DNA of 31,004 bases. It comes from Acidobacteria bacterium UBA2999. GTDB lineage: Bacteria; Acidobacteriota; Vicinamibacteria; Vicinamibacterales; UBA2999. Position numbers and translations under genes: made by a program. This document shows, piece by piece, positions 22,869-31,004 of the stretch. Within the stretch, counting starts at the first letter, position 1, and each line of letters begins with the position of its first letter. The stretch is from assembly GCA_002346475.1 (NCBI GenBank), contig DDZV01000010.1, positions 1 to 31,004 of the forward strand, in the 5' to 3' direction. The notes under the pieces are model-generated. The model saw only the letters and a list, made by a program, of their open reading frames with translations. It ran no database searches and was not told the origin of the DNA.

Positions 22869-23824
22869 TGGATGAACCTGCAGTCGAACATTCAGATAGC
22901 TTAAGTAGGGATTCAGGACATTTCGAGCCAATAAAGAGTGGCGTGATTTCGTTATTTGGTCGTTCGAATGCTGGAAAGTCGACTTTATTGAATTCCATAA
23001 TCGGACAGAAGCTGTCTATCGTGTCTGATAAGCCGCAGACTACCAGAACACGAATTCTTGGTGTTAAAAACTATCAGACTGGCCAAATAGTTTTTGTCGA
23101 CACGCCTGGAGTTCATAAGCCAAGCCATCGTCTGAATGTGCGGATGGTTGAGACAGCGTTTAGTGCAATTAGAAATATTGATCTTTTAGCGTTGGTAGTA
23201 GATGCGTCAAGGAACAAAGAGCTAGAAGACCAGGAAGTTCTTAGGAAGCTTGAGACTGTTGATGTTCCTGTATTCTTAATACTGAATAAGGTTGACCTTA
23301 TTAAAAAACCATCCCTATTGCCAATAATCGATCGTTATCGAAAGTCTTATGATTTTTCAGAATATGTTCCAGTGTCTGCGATCAATGGACTGAATATTGA
23401 TTTGCTTGAGAAATTATTTCTTAAGCATTTACCTGAAGGAGATCCTTTGTATCCAGAAGATTATCTAACCGATCAGCCAGAACGAATATTTGTTGCTGAG
23501 TTTGTTAGAGAACAAGTGATTCGTCGTACTCACGCTGAACTACCATTTTCGACAGCTGTTATTGTTGATAAGTTTGAGGAATCTAAAGATGACAGTCCGA
23601 TGCGTCTATATTGCTCAATTCTTGTTGAAAAAAAATCTCAAAAACCTATTGTGCTTGGAAAAGGTGGCTCAATGATTCGTAGAATTGGTCAGGGAGCCCG
23701 TGAAGAGATTGAGCGATTTTTCGAGACTAGAGTCTATTTAGATCTTCACGTAAAGGTTCAGTCTGAATGGCGTGAAAATGAACAGTTGCTTGATGAGCTC
23801 GGTTTGAGTCAGCATAAGTCATAA
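22868..23824 (+). CDS. era: GTPase Era
   Basis: This is a ribosome-associated GTPase that binds the 3' end of 16S rRNA during 30S assembly. It has 318 residues. The G1 motif is GRSNAGKS (31-38), a slight variant of the usual GRPNVGKS. G3 is DTPG (79-81 region), G4 NKVD (140-143) and G5 SAINGL (170-175). TTRTRI is the effector region. The C-terminal KH domain contains GKGGSMIRRIGQGAREEIE (264-282). About 20 residues precede the usual start of the family. The GTG start shares one base with the stop of the preceding gene, so the ybeY-corC-era set is tightly coupled. It likely works with YbeY in 16S maturation. Confidence 0.95.
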   Translation: MDEPAVEHSDSLSRDSGHFEPIKSGVISLFGRSNAGKSTLLNSIIGQKLSIVSDKPQTTRTRILGVKNYQTGQIVFVDTPGVHKPSHRLNVRMVETAFSAIRNIDLLALVVDASRNKELEDQEVLRKLETVDVPVFLILNKVDLIKKPSLLPIIDRYRKSYDFSEYVPVSAINGLNIDLLEKLFLKHLPEGDPLYPEDYLTDQPERIFVAEFVREQVIRRTHAELPFSTAVIVDKFEESKDDSPMRLYCSILVEKKSQKPIVLGKGGSMIRRIGQGAREEIERFFETRVYLDLHVKVQSEWRENEQLLDELGLSQHKS

Positions 23825-23906
23825 TTTCAATTTAAACCACTTAGGCTTTCGTTGAATCTCAAGTCCGTGCTAGGCTTGATGGGTTATAGACTAATGGATT
23901 TTCGAA

Positions 23907-25268
23907 ATGGTGGCCCACCGAAGAATAGAACTCGCACGGGATTTAGTTAAAAGACTTCTCAGGATTGGTGCAACCGCCAATCTTTTAAACCTACTGCAGA
24001 AGCAGCACCCTGCTGATCTAGCAACAATATTTAGCGAACTTCCTGAAAAAGAGCGAGAAGCGGCGTTTAGTCTTTTAGCAGAACAGAATGGTCGTCTTGC
24101 TATGGAGGCGATCTCTGAGTTAGGTCCTGAGGTCGGAACGCTTCTTCTTTCAACGAGAACAGCTGAGGAGATTGCTAGGCTAGCTCAAGAGATCCCATCT
24201 GATGATGCTGCGGCGCTAATTAATAGCTTGCCTGAAGAACTGTCAATTGCAGTGCTCGATTTGATGCGCCCTAAAGAGTCTGGGGTTGTTGAGCATTTGC
24301 TTGAGTACGACGATCAGACAGCTGGTCGTATTATGAATCCGAATGTTTTTGCCTTGAGCGAAGACTTAACTGTCGGTGAGGCCATTACTGAACTCCAAGG
24401 TGCCAGAGATGTTGAGATGGTCTTTTATCTGTACGTTGTAGATGGTAGACGGCATCTTGTTGGCGTGACATCGCTGAGGAGGCTTCTACTTGTTTCGCCT
24501 GAGACTCCACTCAAACGAATTATGACAACTGACGTGATTAGTGCGCAGGCAGAGACTGATCAAGAGGAAGTGGCTCAAGAGGTAGCTTCTTATAACCTTC
24601 TTGCGTTGCCTGTTGTTGACAAGGAGAACAAGCTTGTTGGAGTTATTACTGTCGATGACGTGATAGATGTTATTAAGGACGAGGCAACGGAGGATATTTA
24701 TCGCTTAGCTGGGGTTGTTGGAGACGAGCGCTCTTTTACTCCTCCACTGGAATCACTGCGAAAACGTTTACCTTGGCTAGGTGTAAATCTAGTGACTGCA
24801 TTTTTTGCCGCAGTGGTTGTTGCGTTCTTTGAAGGAACGATTGAACGGGTGACGGCGCTCGCTGTTTTTATGCCTGTTGTTGCAGGGATGGGTGGCAATG
24901 CAGGCACGCAAACACTGACGGTTATCGTTAGAGGAATTGCGCTTGGTGAGTTGAGTTGGGGAAATTCTCGAAAGGCTTTGTTTAAAGAGTTTGCGGTAGG
25001 TATTGGTAATGGCTTAGTACTTGGGCTAATAGCTGCTGTAGTAGTTTGGGGGATGCGTGGAAATTTAGCTATTGGTCTTTTGTTAGGTGCAGCCATGATT
25101 GTTAACATGTTTGTTGCTGCTACCGCAGGGACTTTGATTCCATTAGGCCTCAGGGCAGCCAATGTTGATCCAGCCCTAGCCTCGTCTGTTTTTATTACGA
25201 CTATGACTGATGTCTTTGGGTTTTTGTCTTTCCTGGGACTGGCAACGCTCTTCCTCGGATATCTGTGA
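23907..25268 (+). CDS. mgtE: Magnesium transporter MgtE
   Basis: This is a magnesium channel/transporter of the inner membrane, gated by cytosolic magnesium. The 453-residue protein has the N-terminal helical MgtE_N domain (about 15-130, with LLQKQHPADLATIFSELP). A CBS pair (about 131-255) follows, then a five-helix membrane domain (about 275-453). The pore motif MPVVAGMGGNAGTQ lies near 322-336. Length and order match the MgtE family. The gap after era is 82 nt, so it may have its own promoter, but I could not pick out one with confidence. An earlier ATG at 23894 is out of frame. Confidence 0.95.
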   Translation: MVAHRRIELARDLVKRLLRIGATANLLNLLQKQHPADLATIFSELPEKEREAAFSLLAEQNGRLAMEAISELGPEVGTLLLSTRTAEEIARLAQEIPSDDAAALINSLPEELSIAVLDLMRPKESGVVEHLLEYDDQTAGRIMNPNVFALSEDLTVGEAITELQGARDVEMVFYLYVVDGRRHLVGVTSLRRLLLVSPETPLKRIMTTDVISAQAETDQEEVAQEVASYNLLALPVVDKENKLVGVITVDDVIDVIKDEATEDIYRLAGVVGDERSFTPPLESLRKRLPWLGVNLVTAFFAAVVVAFFEGTIERVTALAVFMPVVAGMGGNAGTQTLTVIVRGIALGELSWGNSRKALFKEFAVGIGNGLVLGLIAAVVVWGMRGNLAIGLLLGAAMIVNMFVAATAGTLIPLGLRAANVDPALASSVFITTMTDVFGFLSFLGLATLFLGYL

Positions 25269-25294
25269 CCAAAGGCAGGCTAGAATAGCTTTTT

Positions 25295-25945
25295 GTGCCA
25301 CTTTATACAGCAGATGCTTTAGTCCTTCGTACCTATAAGCTTGGAGAAGCTGATTGGATTGTGGTCTTTTTAACGCGTGACAGAGGAAAAAAGAGAGGTG
25401 TAGCCAAGGGGGCCCGTCGTGCGAAGTCTCGTTTTGTGGGAGTCTTTGAACCTTTAACAGAGGTACGTCTAGCATATTTTGAAAGTGAACGACGTGATCT
25501 AGTTGGTGTTAATTACGCTGAACGTGTACGTTCCCCCCTGTCGTTGGCAGATGGAGAATCACTTGGCTACACTGGCTACTTTGCTGAACTAATAGATGAG
25601 TGGGCTCAAGAAGGTGATGTAGATGAACGATTATATCGCCTTGGTGCATCGATGCTTGAAGCTCTAGAGGCTGGTGTGCCAGTGGAACAGTTAGCAAGAT
25701 ACTTTGAATATTGGATACTTCGTCTTCAGGGTGTTTATCCTGAATCTCAAGGCAACCTATCTAAAGGCGCTAGCATGTTTTTAGATGCATCACGTGAGAC
25801 TCCGCCACATCGAGTTTCTGAGTTGCCAGCTGAAAAAGAAGTGCTTAAGGAATTAGAAGGTGTGCATCGTACACTTATTACGATGCATTTAGATAAACCT
25901 CTTAAGTCAGACCGTGTGCTCCGTGAGCTTAGACGTTTCGGTTGA
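25295..25945 (+). CDS. recO: DNA repair protein RecO, short form without zinc motif
   Basis: RecO acts with RecR in loading RecA onto gapped DNA and in annealing. The N-terminal OB fold (about 1-78) begins LYTADALVLRTYKLGEADWIV and contains GKKRGVAKGARRAKSRF, the expected basic DNA-binding loop. The helical C-terminal part follows, with YFEYWILRLQGVYPE (136-150). At 216 residues it is shorter than the common 240-250. The usual zinc-binding cysteines after the GxxP region are missing; in fact the whole protein has no cysteine. The start is GTG at 25295. It sits 26 nt after mgtE and 33 nt before glyQ, a common recO-glyQ-glyS order. Confidence 0.88.
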   Translation: MPLYTADALVLRTYKLGEADWIVVFLTRDRGKKRGVAKGARRAKSRFVGVFEPLTEVRLAYFESERRDLVGVNYAERVRSPLSLADGESLGYTGYFAELIDEWAQEGDVDERLYRLGASMLEALEAGVPVEQLARYFEYWILRLQGVYPESQGNLSKGASMFLDASRETPPHRVSELPAEKEVLKELEGVHRTLITMHLDKPLKSDRVLRELRRFG

Positions 25946-25978
25946 TTCTTTGTATCGTTTTAAACGATTGGCGATTTC

Positions 25979-26839
25979 TTGACTTTTCAGGATCTTATTT
26001 TCAAGCTGTCAGCCTATTGGGCTTCTAACGGTTGTCTAATTCAGCAACCACTTGATCTAGAGGTTGGGGCTGGCACTTCTCATCCAGAGACACTGCTTCG
26101 CGTGTTAGGTAAAAAGCCGTGGAGCGTTGCTTATGTGCAGCCATCGAGACGTCCGGATGACGGTCGCTTTGGACAAAATCCGAACAGACTTTTTAAGCAC
26201 CATCAATTTCAAGTCATTATTAAGCCATCAAGAGATGATATTCAGGAACTTTACTTAGATAGTCTTAAGGCATGCGGTATTAATCCTCAACAGCATGACA
26301 TTCGTTTTGAAGAGGATAATTGGGAATCGCCGACGCTCGGTGCTTGGGGGATAGGTTGGCAGGTACTGCTTGACGGTCTGGAGATTACGCAATTTACATA
26401 CTTTCAACAGGTAGGAGGAATTAATTTATCCCCAATTTCCTGCGAGATTACGTACGGACTCGAACGAATCGCAATGTTCTTGCAGCATGTTGACAATGTT
26501 TATGAACTTGAATGGGGTGCAGGAATTAAATATGGTGAGGTCCGTTTGCAAGATGAGGTTGAATTTTCTAAGTACTCATTTGGAAATGTAGCAATGTCGT
26601 CTGAAGAGTTCTCAGTATTACATAGGGAGCTTTTTGATAAATATTACTCATTTGCTGACACGCTGTTGTTGTCTGGCTTGATTTTGCCAGCTCTTGAACA
26701 CTGCCTCAAGTGTTCTCATTTATTTAATATTCTTGATTCGAGTGGGAGCATAGGAGTTACCGAGCGTGCCGCTTTTGTTCTACGTGTTAGACAGCTAGCT
26801 GTCAAAATTGCTAAGGCTTATCTTGAAACCAGTGAATAA
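25979..26839 (+). CDS. glyQ: Glycine-tRNA ligase, alpha subunit
   Basis: This is the catalytic subunit of the bacterial alpha2beta2 glycyl-tRNA synthetase. It has 286 residues. The start is TTG at 25979: it gives MTFQDLIFKL, exactly the family N-terminus, and an in-frame stop lies 18 nt upstream. Conserved blocks include IQQPLDLEVGAGTSHPETLL, YVQPSRRPDDGRFGQNPNR, HHQFQVIIKPS and WESPTLGAWGIGWQVLLDG. EITYGLERIAMFLQ (motif 3 region) follows. glyS begins inside its 3' end. No strong ribosome-binding site precedes the TTG. Confidence 0.96.
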   Translation: MTFQDLIFKLSAYWASNGCLIQQPLDLEVGAGTSHPETLLRVLGKKPWSVAYVQPSRRPDDGRFGQNPNRLFKHHQFQVIIKPSRDDIQELYLDSLKACGINPQQHDIRFEEDNWESPTLGAWGIGWQVLLDGLEITQFTYFQQVGGINLSPISCEITYGLERIAMFLQHVDNVYELEWGAGIKYGEVRLQDEVEFSKYSFGNVAMSSEEFSVLHRELFDKYYSFADTLLLSGLILPALEHCLKCSHLFNILDSSGSIGVTERAAFVLRVRQLAVKIAKAYLETSE

Positions 26840-29051
26840 AGAGCTACTTGTTGAGATTGGTTGCGAGGAGATTCCTGCTGGGTGGCTACCCAGCTTGACT
26901 GTTCAGCTTGCCAGTCATTTAGAAAGTCGACTTAAAGAAGAGCGCTTAGAGCCAAGTTCTTTGGTGGAGACATTCAGTACTCCACGAAGATTGACAGCGT
27001 ACATAGAAAACCTTCCAGATCGACAAAACGATCTAAAAGAAATAGTCACTGGGCCACCGATTCGAGCAGCATTTGACTCGAATGGGAAAGCTACAAAAGC
27101 TGCTATTGGTTTTGCAAAAAAATATGCTATTCCCTTAGCTGATCTTCAACGAAAAGAAACTTCAAAGGGTGTCTATTTAGTCCATGAACACCATGAGTCA
27201 GGGAAGCGTACAATCGATGTTTTAGCAAACATAGTGAGTTTAGTTCTTCGTGATTTTTCCTTTCCAAAACAGATGAGTTGGGATGCTTATCTTGATGATG
27301 GAAAAGGAGGGTTTGTTTTTGCAAGGCCTATTCGTTGGATGGTCTTATTGTACGGAGGGCATGTAGTTCCGTTTATTATTCATCGAAACGATCTTGCTGA
27401 AGGCAAAAACATTAAAGCGGTACGGTCTGGGTCTAAGACCTACGGCCATAGATTTTTAACACCGGAAGGTAGAGCTGGGCGTGCCATTGCAGTTAAGAAG
27501 TTTGAAGAGTATAAAATTAAATTAGCTAAAAATTTCGTAATACTCGATCGTGCTGATCGAGATAAATTAATTCGAGCTGGTTTGGAAACCCACGCAAAGA
27601 ATCTTGGAGGGCATGTTAGCAATCAGGTTTCAGCGCAGTCGAGCTTGCTTGAGGAAGTCCCTGATCTTGTTGAATTCCCAGGAGTGGTTTCAGGTCACTT
27701 TTCAGTTGATTTTCTAGGGTTACCTGAAGAAGTGCTTACAACAACAATGATACATCACCAGCATTATTTCCCTGTTGTAAGTAATGATGGAAATTTAAAG
27801 CCGTCTTTCTTAGCAGTGACAAATACTAACCCAGAGGATCCAGATCTAATTTCTAAGAATGCCGAACGAGTACTTGCTGCTCGATTGCGGGACGCACAGT
27901 TTTTCTGGGATGAAGATAAAAAGATATCTCTTGAAAATCGGTTGGATCGCTTAGATACAATTTTATTTCACAAGAAGCTTGGTAGTTATAAAGAGAAGAC
28001 GGAGAGGGTAGCTCGTCTTGCTAGGTGGATTACAGAGACTTGGGGATGTTCAGAACAAGCAGCTTTTGCAGAACAGGCGGGCCGTCTTTGTAAAGCAGAT
28101 CTTGCGACAGAAATGGTGCGTGAACTTACTAAGTTGCAAGGGAAGATGGGTGGAATTTACGCTAGGGAGGAAGGATTACCAGAACAGGTATGGAAAGCAA
28201 TTTACTATCATTATCTGCCAATTGGAGTTGAGGCTGAGGCCCCTCCAAGCAAGACTGACCTCGGCCTTGCAGCTATTCCGTGGGCCGCTGTTGCTCTTGC
28301 AGATAAACTTGATTCGGTTGCAGGTATGTTCCTGGCTGGTGAAAGGCCTACGGGGTCACGTGACCCCTTGGGATTGCGTCGTCAAGCCCAAGGGATAGTT
28401 AAGATCCTCTCAGACATGCCAGAGCTAACTGGTGTTATAGCCAGGCAAGAGCTTGGAGTATTACTGAATCGTGCGGCACAACCATTTGATAGTGGAGAGG
28501 AGTCAGTTTCTGTGGTTGCAGAGTTTGTAGCCGATCGATTTTCCTATCTACTTGAACAGCGTGGTTGTGACGTGAGGAATATTCGTGCGGTACTTTCTGG
28601 GAACCCAGAAAAAATATGCCCTCTCGATGCAAGACAGAAGCTTGAAGTGCTACCTGAATTTACTGGTTCAGATGACTTCACAGAGTTGGCGATTGCGTTT
28701 AAGCGTATTAAAAATATTGCCAAAGAACTAAAACCTGATCGTTTCTTAGAGGAAGAGCGTTTATATCCAGATTTAGCCAAAGAGTTGAAAGAGAGTTCGG
28801 AGTTGGCATTGTTGCAAGAGCTTGATCGCAGGGAGCCTCTCCTTGAAGAAGGACTTAATAGCGGGAAGGATTATTACAAAACTTTTTCTGAGGCGGCTGC
28901 TTTTGGGCCGGCTGTCGACCTCTTTTTCAAAGAAGTCTTAGTTATGACTGATAACGAACGTCTCAGAATTGCACGACTTCGACTGGTGACGAGACTTCAA
29001 AATTTAATTTTACGGCTTGCTGATATATCAGAGATTGTTCCAGAGCAGTAG
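26823..29051 (+). CDS. glyS: Glycine-tRNA ligase, beta subunit
   Basis: This subunit recognises tRNA-Gly and completes the alpha2beta2 enzyme. I chose TTG at 26823, with AAGG six nt upstream inside glyQ, giving 742 residues. A GTG at 26832 would give a start closer to the family average and is nearly as likely. The opening ELLVEIGCEEIPAGWL is diagnostic. Later landmarks are FPKQMSWD, RPIRWMVLLYG, EEVLTTTMIHHQHYFPV, FFWDEDKKISL and KLGSYKEKTER. The C-terminal DALR-type anticodon domain contains KDYYKTFSEAAAFGPAVDLF. It overlaps glyQ by 17 nt (8 nt with the GTG), implying coupled, equimolar synthesis. Confidence 0.95.
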   Translation: MKPVNKELLVEIGCEEIPAGWLPSLTVQLASHLESRLKEERLEPSSLVETFSTPRRLTAYIENLPDRQNDLKEIVTGPPIRAAFDSNGKATKAAIGFAKKYAIPLADLQRKETSKGVYLVHEHHESGKRTIDVLANIVSLVLRDFSFPKQMSWDAYLDDGKGGFVFARPIRWMVLLYGGHVVPFIIHRNDLAEGKNIKAVRSGSKTYGHRFLTPEGRAGRAIAVKKFEEYKIKLAKNFVILDRADRDKLIRAGLETHAKNLGGHVSNQVSAQSSLLEEVPDLVEFPGVVSGHFSVDFLGLPEEVLTTTMIHHQHYFPVVSNDGNLKPSFLAVTNTNPEDPDLISKNAERVLAARLRDAQFFWDEDKKISLENRLDRLDTILFHKKLGSYKEKTERVARLARWITETWGCSEQAAFAEQAGRLCKADLATEMVRELTKLQGKMGGIYAREEGLPEQVWKAIYYHYLPIGVEAEAPPSKTDLGLAAIPWAAVALADKLDSVAGMFLAGERPTGSRDPLGLRRQAQGIVKILSDMPELTGVIARQELGVLLNRAAQPFDSGEESVSVVAEFVADRFSYLLEQRGCDVRNIRAVLSGNPEKICPLDARQKLEVLPEFTGSDDFTELAIAFKRIKNIAKELKPDRFLEEERLYPDLAKELKESSELALLQELDRREPLLEEGLNSGKDYYKTFSEAAAFGPAVDLFFKEVLVMTDNERLRIARLRLVTRLQNLILRLADISEIVPEQ

Positions 29052-29071
29052 TTATAGGAGATTCTTGTTGT

Positions 29072-31004
29072 ATGGCTAAGAATGTATATTTTTTTGGTAA
29101 AGGCAAAGCGGACGGCAATCGAACAATGCGAGACACTCTTGGAGGCAAAGGTGCTGGCCTTGCAGAAATGACAAATGCTGCCCTCCCTGTTCCTCCAGGC
29201 TTCACAATCTCAACAGATGTTTGTGGAATGTACTATTCAGAAAACAATCAAATCCCATCTTTAGTGGAATCAGAAATTTTTGAGAATTTAGGCAGGCTTG
29301 AGAAAACGGCTGGTGCCACACTCGGGGCAGAGAAAAGTCCGCTATTAGTGTCAGTACGTTCGGGCGCTAAATTTTCCATGCCTGGAATGATGGATACGAT
29401 ATTGAACCTTGGCCTTAATGATACTGCTGCTGAGGGATTGAAAATGCAGACTAGCAATGGTCGGTTTGCCTTTGATAGCTACCGTAGATTTATTCAAATG
29501 TTTGGAAACGTTGTTTTAGAAATTCCAAAAGAAGCCTTTGAAGAAGAGCTTGATCTTGTTAAGAAAAACAATGGCTGGGTGCAGGACACAGATCTTGACG
29601 AACGTGGGCTTTGTGAAGTTGTTGATCGTTATAAGAGTGTTGTGAAGACGCATGCTGGCAGATTGTTTCCGCTTGATCCAAAGGAACAGCTTCGGTTGGC
29701 AATAGAAGCAGTCTTCAGATCGTGGATGAATCCACGTGCTCGTGAGTACAGACGTATTTATGATATTCCGGATGAGATTGGAACAGCTGTCAATGTTCAG
29801 ATGATGGTATTTGGAAACACTGGCAATCGTTCGGCCACTGGTGTTGGGTTTACGCGTAACCCTGGAACAGGCCGCAAAGAATTTTATGGAGAGTTTCTCA
29901 TTAATGCACAAGGAGAGGATGTAGTTGCAGGTATTCGTACTCCACAACCGATTACTGAGCTAGAGGATGTTTTGCCTGAGGCTTATAAGCAACTCAGAAG
30001 CATTACAACTCGTCTTGAAAAACATTATAAAGATGTTCAGGATTTTGAGTTTACGATTCAAGATGAAGTTTTATATATGTTGCAGACTCGGAATGGAAAA
30101 AGAACCGGGCATGCGGCAGTTGTGATTGCAACGGATCTTGTAGCTGAAGGCCTTGCTTCTCAAAAACAGGTAATCAAACAAATTGATCCAGAATCTTTAT
30201 CGCAGCTTCTTGCTCCTGGATTTGATGCTGATGAGTGGAATTCAATTCCAGTTGCAACGAAGGGGCTACCAGCTTCTCCTGGCGCTGCCAGTGGCCGTGT
30301 CGTGTTCTCTGCAGACGATGCAGTGCAATGGACTGATCGAAAGACTCCAGTCATTCTTGTTAGGCGCGAGACAGTGCCTGACGATATTCACGGCATGTTT
30401 GTTGCGCAGGGTATTTTGACAGCTACTGGCGGTATGACCTCGCACGCAGCTGTTGTTGGAAGACAAATGGGGAAGCCTTCTGTAGTAGGTGCGGGTGAGT
30501 TAGAAATTGATGAAGACAAGAAGGTATTTCGTGTAAATGGTAAAAGTGTTAATGAAGGCGATTTTATTTCTTTTGATGGATTAACTGGAGAGGTCAAGCT
30601 AGCAAAAATAGCCTCACGCCCAAGTGAGATTCTGCAAGTTTTACAGGGTGAGATGGCACCTGAAAAATCTGAAATTTATCAGCGGTTTAATCAAATACTT
30701 ACATGGTCAGATGAATATCGTCGAATGGCAATTCGAGCTAATGCTGATCAGCCTGATCAGGCTCAGTTGGCGTACGCATTTGGTGCACGAGGAATAGGTC
30801 TATGTCGGACTGAGCATATGTTTTTTGGAGAAGGTCGTGTAGAAGCTGTCCAGCAAATGATTCTTGCTACTAATGAAAAGGATCGACGAAAGGCTCTTTC
30901 GGTTTTGTTGCCCTTGCAACGAGAAGATTTTTATGGGGTGTTCAAGGAAATGCGAGGGGAAGCTGTAACTATTCGAACAATAGATCCTCCACTACATGAA
31001 TTTT
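29072..31004 (+). CDS. ppdK: Pyruvate phosphate dikinase, N-terminal two thirds (partial)
   Basis: This enzyme interconverts pyruvate, ATP and phosphate with PEP, AMP and pyrophosphate. 644 codons are present before the window ends. The N-terminal nucleotide domain opens KNVYFFGKGKADGNRTMRDT and has LGGKGAGLAEM, SVRSGAKFSMPGMMDTILN and GVGFTRNPGTGRKEFYGE. The catalytic histidine is H458 in GGMTSHAAVV, close to H455 of the Clostridium symbiosum enzyme. R579 (LCRTEHMFF) and R635 (IRTIDPPLHEF) correspond to its pyruvate-domain Arg residues, with about 15 extra residues before them. TAGGAG lies 11 nt before the ATG. Anabolic (gluconeogenic) or glycolytic direction cannot be told. It starts 20 nt after glyS and so probably shares its transcript. 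Confidence 0.95.
   Translation, partial: MAKNVYFFGKGKADGNRTMRDTLGGKGAGLAEMTNAALPVPPGFTISTDVCGMYYSENNQIPSLVESEIFENLGRLEKTAGATLGAEKSPLLVSVRSGAKFSMPGMMDTILNLGLNDTAAEGLKMQTSNGRFAFDSYRRFIQMFGNVVLEIPKEAFEEELDLVKKNNGWVQDTDLDERGLCEVVDRYKSVVKTHAGRLFPLDPKEQLRLAIEAVFRSWMNPRAREYRRIYDIPDEIGTAVNVQMMVFGNTGNRSATGVGFTRNPGTGRKEFYGEFLINAQGEDVVAGIRTPQPITELEDVLPEAYKQLRSITTRLEKHYKDVQDFEFTIQDEVLYMLQTRNGKRTGHAAVVIATDLVAEGLASQKQVIKQIDPESLSQLLAPGFDADEWNSIPVATKGLPASPGAASGRVVFSADDAVQWTDRKTPVILVRRETVPDDIHGMFVAQGILTATGGMTSHAAVVGRQMGKPSVVGAGELEIDEDKKVFRVNGKSVNEGDFISFDGLTGEVKLAKIASRPSEILQVLQGEMAPEKSEIYQRFNQILTWSDEYRRMAIRANADQPDQAQLAYAFGARGIGLCRTEHMFFGEGRVEAVQQMILATNEKDRRKALSVLLPLQREDFYGVFKEMRGEAVTIRTIDPPLHEF

Noticed and set aside
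23842..23877. Repeated TAGGCTT words upstream of mgtE as an operator
   Set aside because: Two 7-nt direct repeats in an AT-rich gap are expected by chance, and their spacing fits no known pattern.
24698..25162. 154-codon open frame on the minus strand within mgtE
   Set aside because: It mirrors the conserved membrane domain of mgtE; composition (Pro, Thr, Ala, Ile runs) is typical of an antisense shadow.
25277..25294. Small hairpin AGGCTA-GAA-TAGCTT followed by T residues between mgtE and recO
   Set aside because: The stem is only six pairs including a wobble, and the T-run abuts the recO start codon; too weak to call a terminator.
28018..28398. 126-codon plus-strand frame inside glyS
   Set aside because: It is wholly contained in glyS in another frame and has a biased Leu/Arg/Gln translation with no domain.

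Overview
The window is a gene-dense, moderate-GC bacterial chromosome segment of the accessory-free, housekeeping type. I see no mobile elements, tRNA or rRNA genes, or CRISPR arrays, and no gene-free stretch longer than about 190 bp. The combination of a mycobacterial-Sdh1-type succinate dehydrogenase, a two-subunit ferredoxin-dependent 2-oxoglutarate oxidoreductase, a split-cytochrome-b bc complex with a large multiheme c subunit, and the string hisS-aspS-phoH-ybeY-corC-era-mgtE-recO-glyQ-glyS-ppdK suggests an aerobic, uncultured-type member of the Acidobacteriota (Vicinamibacteria-like). That placement is an inference from gene content and order, not a phylogeny.

Region 1 (1-8944) is a TCA-cycle block. 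The 3' end of malate dehydrogenase (+) converges on the sdhC-sdhA-sdhB operon (-). sucC-sucD (+) diverge from sdhC, and a hairpin/T-run terminator separates them from korA-korB (+). Together these cover 2-oxoglutarate -> succinyl-CoA -> succinate -> fumarate, then malate -> oxaloacetate. The first step uses ferredoxin rather than NAD.

Region 2 (9054-10306) holds ndk, a small DUF2905 membrane protein and dcd, two of which serve nucleotide metabolism.

Region 3 (10394-16907) is the most distinctive part: a compact five-gene operon for a variant quinol:cytochrome c oxidoreductase. It has a membrane-anchored HEAT-repeat protein, a Rieske protein with a long Pro/Ala/Ser-rich cytoplasmic tail, a b6-like cytochrome b N-half that retains a Cys at the heme c_i attachment position, an enlarged cytochrome b C-half with an APWY Qo motif, and an eight-CxxCH cytochrome c with an N-terminal membrane helix and about 170 residues of coiled coil. 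No ordinary cytochrome c1 or f is present. It is probably the electron outlet for the menaquinol or quinol made by Sdh.

Region 4 (17066-31004) is a tightly packed plus-strand translation/RNA-quality-control run: hisS, aspS, phoH, ybeY, corC-like, era, mgtE, recO, glyQ, glyS and the 5' two thirds of ppdK. Several genes overlap by 1-17 nt and use GTG or TTG starts, which implies translational coupling.
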